A DNA stretch of 64,000 nucleotides from Streptomyces sp. NBC_00448. GTDB taxonomy: Bacteria > Actinomycetota > Actinomycetes > Streptomycetales > Streptomycetaceae. Positions 58,867 to 64,000 of the stretch are shown here, piece by piece. The position numbers and the translations under genes are program-made. The DNA lies in the NCBI RefSeq assembly GCF_036014115.1, contig NZ_CP107913.1, positions 3,103,001 to 3,167,000 on the forward strand. Reading direction: 5' to 3'. Each line of letters opens with the position of its first letter. Positions within the stretch are counted from its first letter, which is position 1. The notes below the pieces were generated by a model. That model made no database searches. It saw only the letters and a list, made by a program, of their open reading frames with translations, and was not told the DNA's origin.

Positions 58867-60284
58867 CTCTGGTCTCCCTGGGGTGCGGACGGCGCCGCCG
58901 GTGCGAGGGGCGCCACCGGTTCCTGCGGGGTCGGTTCCTGCGGGGTCGGTTCCTGCGGGCTGGCTTCCTGCGGGGTCGGTTCCTGCGGGCTGGGTTCCGG
59001 CTGCCCTGGCGGGGTGAGCGGGAGTTCCGCGTGCACGGCGAAGCCGGGGCCGTCGGTGCGGGGGCCCGCGGTGAGGGTGCCGCCGACGCTGCGGGCCCGC
59101 TCGCGCATGCCCACGATGCCGAAGCCTTCCGTGCGGTGCGGGGGCGGGGCCTGGCGGGCGTGCGGTCCGTCGTCCTCGACGCGCAGCCTCAGGCGGTCGC
59201 CCTCGCGGCGTACGGCGACGGTGACGCGGGGGGCGGTGGCGCCGTGGCGGACGGCGTTGGTGAGGGCCTCCTGCACGATGCGGTAGGCGGCCGCCTGGAC
59301 CGCGGGTCCGGGGTCGCGCTGCCCCTCGTCGGACCACCTGCCGGTGGAGGGCTGGTCACTGGGGCGCCCCTGACCGGGCACCTCGGGCCCCGCGAGGTCG
59401 AGGGCGAGGTGGACCTTCGCGCCGGTGGCCTCGGCGGCCCGGGTGAGGGTGGGGATGCCGGCCAGGGACGGGAGGGGGCCGTCGCCGTCGGCGCGCAGCA
59501 CGCGCAGGGTGGTGCGCAGTTCCGCGCGGGCCTCGCGGCAGGTGTCGGCGATGGCGTCGAGCGCGGAGGCGACCGCGGTGCGGTCGAGCCGGTCGGGGTC
59601 GGCGACGAGGACGTGCGCGGCCACCGACGTCTGGACGCCGATCAGGGTGATGGAGTGCGCGAGCAGGTCGTGCAGGTCGCGGGCGATCCGCAGCCGTTCC
59701 TCGGCGACCCGGCGGGCGGCCTCCTCCTCCCGGGTGCGCTCGGCGCGTTCCGCGCGCTCGGTGACCGCGGCCACGTAGTTGCGGTGCACCCGCACACCCT
59801 CGCCGGCCACCGGCACCGCCAGAATCCACCCGGCGCTCTGCAGCATCGCGGCGGCCTCGTGCTGCTTGCCGACCGTCGACATGATGACCAGCATCGCGCC
59901 GACCACCACCGGCACCGTCAGCACGGTGCGCAGGTGCGGCCCGGCGACGGCCAGCGCGTACAGGGCGACGATGCTGGAGGGGATCGGCGCGATCTGGATG
60001 TACTGGAGGTAGTGGTAGAGCGCGACGGCGCCGACCATGCCCAGCAGGCACAGCATCGGCGTCCGGCGGCGCCACACCAGCACCACGGCACTGGCGGTCA
60101 GCAGGGTCCAGCCGAGCGCGTCGGGCCGGTGACTGCCGGTCCCCTCGGGCAGCACCGCGGCCACGACCGTCTGGTCCACCAGGATCAGGGCGGCGAGCGC
60201 CACGTCGTTCCGGGAGACCTTCGGGCGCGGGGGTCCGGAGACGCCCGCCGTGAAGAGCGACAGCAGCGCGGATTCTGAGGGCAC
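58863..60284 (-). CDS. NarL-type histidine kinase with C-terminal PQEPT repeats
   Basis: This 473-residue kinase has about five to six membrane helices in residues 26-160. A HisKA_3 domain follows with the phosphorylated His205 in RIARDLHDLLAHS, then an HATPase with EALTNAVRHG and GIVGMRERA. The input is not known. About 25 residues at the C-terminus repeat PQEPT or PQEAS, coded by a 15-base unit (about 58917-58999); this tail is unusual and may vary in length. The GTG start follows ACGGAGG. It overlaps its response regulator by four bases. Confidence 0.93.
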   Translation of the reverse strand: MPSESALLSLFTAGVSGPPRPKVSRNDVALAALILVDQTVVAAVLPEGTGSHRPDALGWTLLTASAVVLVWRRRTPMLCLLGMVGAVALYHYLQYIQIAPIPSSIVALYALAVAGPHLRTVLTVPVVVGAMLVIMSTVGKQHEAAAMLQSAGWILAVPVAGEGVRVHRNYVAAVTERAERAERTREEEAARRVAEERLRIARDLHDLLAHSITLIGVQTSVAAHVLVADPDRLDRTAVASALDAIADTCREARAELRTTLRVLRADGDGPLPSLAGIPTLTRAAEATGAKVHLALDLAGPEVPGQGRPSDQPSTGRWSDEGQRDPGPAVQAAAYRIVQEALTNAVRHGATAPRVTVAVRREGDRLRLRVEDDGPHARQAPPPHRTEGFGIVGMRERARSVGGTLTAGPRTDGPGFAVHAELPLTPPGQPEPSPQEPTPQEASPQEPTPQEPTPQEPVAPLAPAAPSAPQGDQR

Positions 60285-60370
60285 GCGGACATCCTCCGTG
60301 ACAGCGGGCGGCGTACTCCAGCCTCCCGCCGTGACGGTGCCTCCCTCATCGGGCCCGCGGCCGAGAACGC

Positions 60371-60420
60371 GCTACTCCCCGGGGCTACCGGCGGAGGGCC
60401 GGTACTCCGCGGGGAGTAGC
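60371..60420. terminator. Nested stem-loop
   Basis: Outer 11-base arms GCTACTCCCCG (60371-60381) and complement (60410-60420) enclose a second hairpin (TACCGGC, five-base loop, GCCGGTA). The two-step fold is striking. Confidence 0.65.
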
Positions 60421-60453
60421 CGCACCCCGTGTCCGCAGCCTCCGGCGGGCTCG

Positions 60454-60553
60454 CCCGGCGTCAGGCCGACCAGGCACAGGCGTGCGAGCTGCCGCCCGGC
60501 GCCAGGCCGACCGGGCACAGGCGTGCAAGCTGCCGCCCGGCGCCAGGCCGGCG
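60454..60553. repeat. 41-base direct repeat, two full copies and a partial third
   Basis: Units begin CCCGGCG(T/C)CAGGCCGACC at 60454, 60495 and 60536. They differ at a few bases. There are no spacers, so it is a simple tandem repeat and not a CRISPR array. Confidence 0.7.
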
Positions 60554-60670
60554 CAACAGCCAGCCCCGAGCCGACCACGAACGGCGGCCACGCCACCGGC
60601 AGGGTCGCCACAGTGCCCCCGGCGGGGCCCGGGCCGACGGTCCTCAACACGGCCAAGCCCGCGGCAGGCG

Positions 60671-61372
60671 TCACGCGGCGGTCGCGGCAGCCTTCAGCAA
60701 GCGGTCGATGTGGTCGGTGTGCAGCGACAGGCAGCGGCCGATCGCCTCCAACACGTCCCGCTCGGCGGGCAGGTAGGGCCCGTCGGCGAGCGCGATGTGC
60801 GCGCCTTCGAGCAGCACCCGCTCGCGGCCCTGGGGCGCGAGGTGGTCGGCGAGCGGCTCCAGCGCTTCGTGCAGCTCGATCGACAGCCAGCTGCCGCAGC
60901 CGTCGACGGCCTCGGCGAAGGAGTCGGGGCCGAGCTCGTCGGAGCGGCGGAACCGGCCCTCGTCGGCGACGATCGCGGCGAGCAGGCCGAGGAGTTGGTC
61001 CTCGGTGCAGTCGCTGAAGCCCGCCGCGCGCACCGCGCTCACCGCGGCCTCCCGAGTGGACCGGGCGGTGCCGCCGCCCGCGGTGAGCACCGCGAGCGCG
61101 ATGGTGTGCACCGCGTCCCGCAGCATCGCGGCGAAGCGGGTGGTGGTCGGGCAGAGCAGCACCTCGGAGCCGTACTGCTGGTGGCAGGCGGCGCACTCGA
61201 TGACGGTGCCGGCCGGACCCCGGGCGAACAGCGGCACGTTGAGCACCGTCAGCCTGCGGGTGCCGGTTCTGCGGTGGTACGCGCGGTCGCCGCCGCACTC
61301 GGGGCAGTAGAACTCGCCGTCGTCCTCGGTGTGCCAGGCCGTGCGCACACCCCAGATAGGCCCCAGTCTCAT
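60671..61372 (-). CDS. TerB-like protein with an N-terminal zinc ribbon
   Basis: The 233-residue protein has two CxxC pairs in its first 75 residues (FYCPECGG and IECAACHQQ), a zinc-ribbon layout. A helical TerB-like domain follows (TRFAAMLRDAVHTIALAVLTA, LLGLLAAIVADEG, LPAERDVLEAIGRCLSLH). TerB proteins are linked to tellurite and stress responses, but here the role is unknown. It is a gene I recall near leuA in Streptomyces. The ATG at 61372 follows weakly. Confidence 0.85.
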   Translation of the reverse strand: MRLGPIWGVRTAWHTEDDGEFYCPECGGDRAYHRRTGTRRLTVLNVPLFARGPAGTVIECAACHQQYGSEVLLCPTTTRFAAMLRDAVHTIALAVLTAGGGTARSTREAAVSAVRAAGFSDCTEDQLLGLLAAIVADEGRFRRSDELGPDSFAEAVDGCGSWLSIELHEALEPLADHLAPQGRERVLLEGAHIALADGPYLPAERDVLEAIGRCLSLHTDHIDRLLKAAATAA

Positions 61373-61652
61373 CGCACCCTCCGGCCGTCCTCGTCCCGGT
61401 ACGCATCCGCAACGGCCCGAACGTGCGCAGCGGCCACGGTGCCGTACAGCGTGATGTTAGCCACAGTGGACAGGTCCAGTCAGTACCGCGTACGAGGGCA
61501 ATTCACCTGGGCGGGTGTTCCGGTGGCCGTTGCGGCGGGTGGTCCGGCGCACGGTCCGGCCGTTTCCGCTGGTTCGGCCGGTGCCGCTGGTCCAGCTGGT
61601 TCCGGTGGTTCGGCCGGTTCGCGGATTCCGCGGATGCCGCCCGTCCTCCTGC

Positions 61653-62273
61653 TCAGCCGTGCACCACGAGCGAGGAGATCCGGTTGTCCCAGTCGGCGCC
61701 CAGGTAGGGCTGGTCGCCGACCCAGATACGGGTCTCGCCGCGGTATCCGGCGCCGTCCCAGCCCTCGACGACCGCGCAGCCGCCGTAGTCCCGGAAGGAC
61801 GAGACCGCGTGGTCCCAACTGCGGCCGAGGCTGTCGGAGATGTCGAAGACGCCCACCCCGCCGGCGTCGCAACTCCCGGCGTCACCGCGGATGTCGGTGG
61901 CGCCGCCGGTGTACGCGGCGCCGGTGTACCAGGTCATCAGCAGGGTGCCGGAGCGGGCCTCGCGGGTGTCGGCGGCGGCACCGCAGCGGGCGGTGGGGGC
62001 GTCCGCGCGGTGCAGGGTGAGCACGCAGTGGGCGTGCGACAGCACCTCGGACGCCTGCTCGCCGGCGGGCCGCACCTGCGCGGTCTGCCGGGGGGTGGGT
62101 ACGGGCGGGGGCGGCGCCGGGTCCACCGCGCGGGCGGTGGCGGGCCCGGCCGTGGCGGCGGCCAGCAGGGCGGCGGCCACGGCCGTGAGAAGCGCGGATG
62201 CGGGTCTTCCGCGCCTCGGGGCGGTACGGCGCCCCACGGACGCGCGCGTTCTGGACATGGGCTTCAGGGGCAT
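61653..62273 (-). CDS. Secreted beta/gamma-crystallin or I36-inhibitor-like protein
   Basis: The precursor of about 206 residues has an Arg-rich N-region and a hydrophobic core (ASALLTAVAAALLAAATAG), typical of a Tat/Sec signal. After a Pro-rich linker, the domain (about 120-206) has crystallin-like features: GVGVFDISDSLGRSWDHAVS, FRDYGGCAVVEGWDGAGYRG and WDNRISSLVVHG. Related domains act as calcium-binding crystallins or as protease inhibitors (I36 family). The start is uncertain: ATG at 62273 (used), ATG at 62258, or GTG at 62282. Confidence 0.8.
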   Translation of the reverse strand: MPLKPMSRTRASVGRRTAPRRGRPASALLTAVAAALLAAATAGPATARAVDPAPPPPVPTPRQTAQVRPAGEQASEVLSHAHCVLTLHRADAPTARCGAAADTREARSGTLLMTWYTGAAYTGGATDIRGDAGSCDAGGVGVFDISDSLGRSWDHAVSSFRDYGGCAVVEGWDGAGYRGETRIWVGDQPYLGADWDNRISSLVVHG

Positions 62274-62449
62274 GTCCGCCACCGTAGGAACGCGGTGGCC
62301 GCGAGCCGGGCGCGGACATCGGCCGGCCGCGGGAAATCACCCGGGTGCGTGAGCGCCGGCCGTACGTTGACGGGCGTCGGGCCGGGACCGGAACGGACCC
62401 GGACGACGACCCGAACGGCGGCCGGCGATCACGCGGGATTGACGGGTGA

Positions 62450-64000
<1,551 letters not shown>

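Larger units (their letters stand above)
60285..60670. other. Gap with nested hairpin and 41-base direct repeats
   Basis: This 386-base stretch between the kinase start and the TerB-like gene holds no gene I can support. It contains a double hairpin (60371-60420) and a 41-base tandem repeat (60454-60553). It is a likely terminator zone for the TerB-like gene. Confidence 0.6.

Noticed and set aside
60454..60553. CRISPR array
   Set aside because: The repeats are contiguous with no spacers and no cas genes are present.

Overview
The window is high-GC actinobacterial DNA, almost certainly from a Streptomyces or close relative. Coding frames have very high third-position GC. Several genes start with GTG behind AGGAGG-type ribosome sites. 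There are TTA (bldA) codons, an MsiK-dependent type of sugar ABC operon, and a recognisable Streptomyces core (dusB, ppdK, glyS, zur, uppS, recO, leuA). No rRNA, tRNA, CRISPR array, intact insertion sequence or antibiotic megasynthase was seen.

Layout. (1) 1-10940 is a four-gene locus: a very large unrecognised protein, a MoxR AAA+ ATPase, a DUF5682 domain fused to a von Willebrand A domain, and a SWIM zinc-finger protein. The set parallels the E. coli yehI-yehL-yehM-yehP-yehQ genes, whose function is unknown. (2) 11000-20106 holds a SanA-like membrane protein, an OsmC protein, a GH10-CBM2 xylanase with its LacI regulator and three operator-like sites, a DUF4230 protein, a deazaflavin nitroreductase-hemerythrin fusion divergent from a MarR regulator, and a small cluster with a WxG-like protein and two duplicated membrane-anchored proteins. 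(3) 20138-35629 holds a MarR/MFS efflux pair, dusB, a sugar operon (GH20, two permeases, lipoprotein, ROK repressor) divergent from a secreted lectin/beta-propeller protein, and ppdK. (4) 35804-41505 is an accessory island that begins at a phage-like gene remnant. A SLOG protein and an XRE-TPR regulator face a seven-gene operon of an anti-sigma-like ATPase, a 38-residue membrane peptide, an unknown protein, DUF6907, a helix-turn-helix protein, an S-adenosylhomocysteinase-like protein and a Nudix hydrolase. (5) 41889-48253 carries a lamin-tail secreted protein, an MmyB regulator with an MFS pump, an aldo/keto reductase, an NAD-epimerase and a methyltransferase. (6) 48293-64000 returns to core genes: zur, glyS, a TrmB/LuxR regulator facing a giant S53 protease, uppS, recO, a two-component system, a TerB protein, a crystallin-like secreted protein, and leuA running off the end.

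The two best candidates for undescribed biology are the MoxR/DUF5682-VWA/SWIM locus and the SLOG/SAHH-like/Nudix island. Both are sets of regulatory, nucleotide-handling or ATPase parts without an obvious metabolic product. In the island, two genes (the XRE regulator and the DUF6907 gene) carry a TTA codon, which suggests developmental control. Functions given for these loci are inference from domain content.
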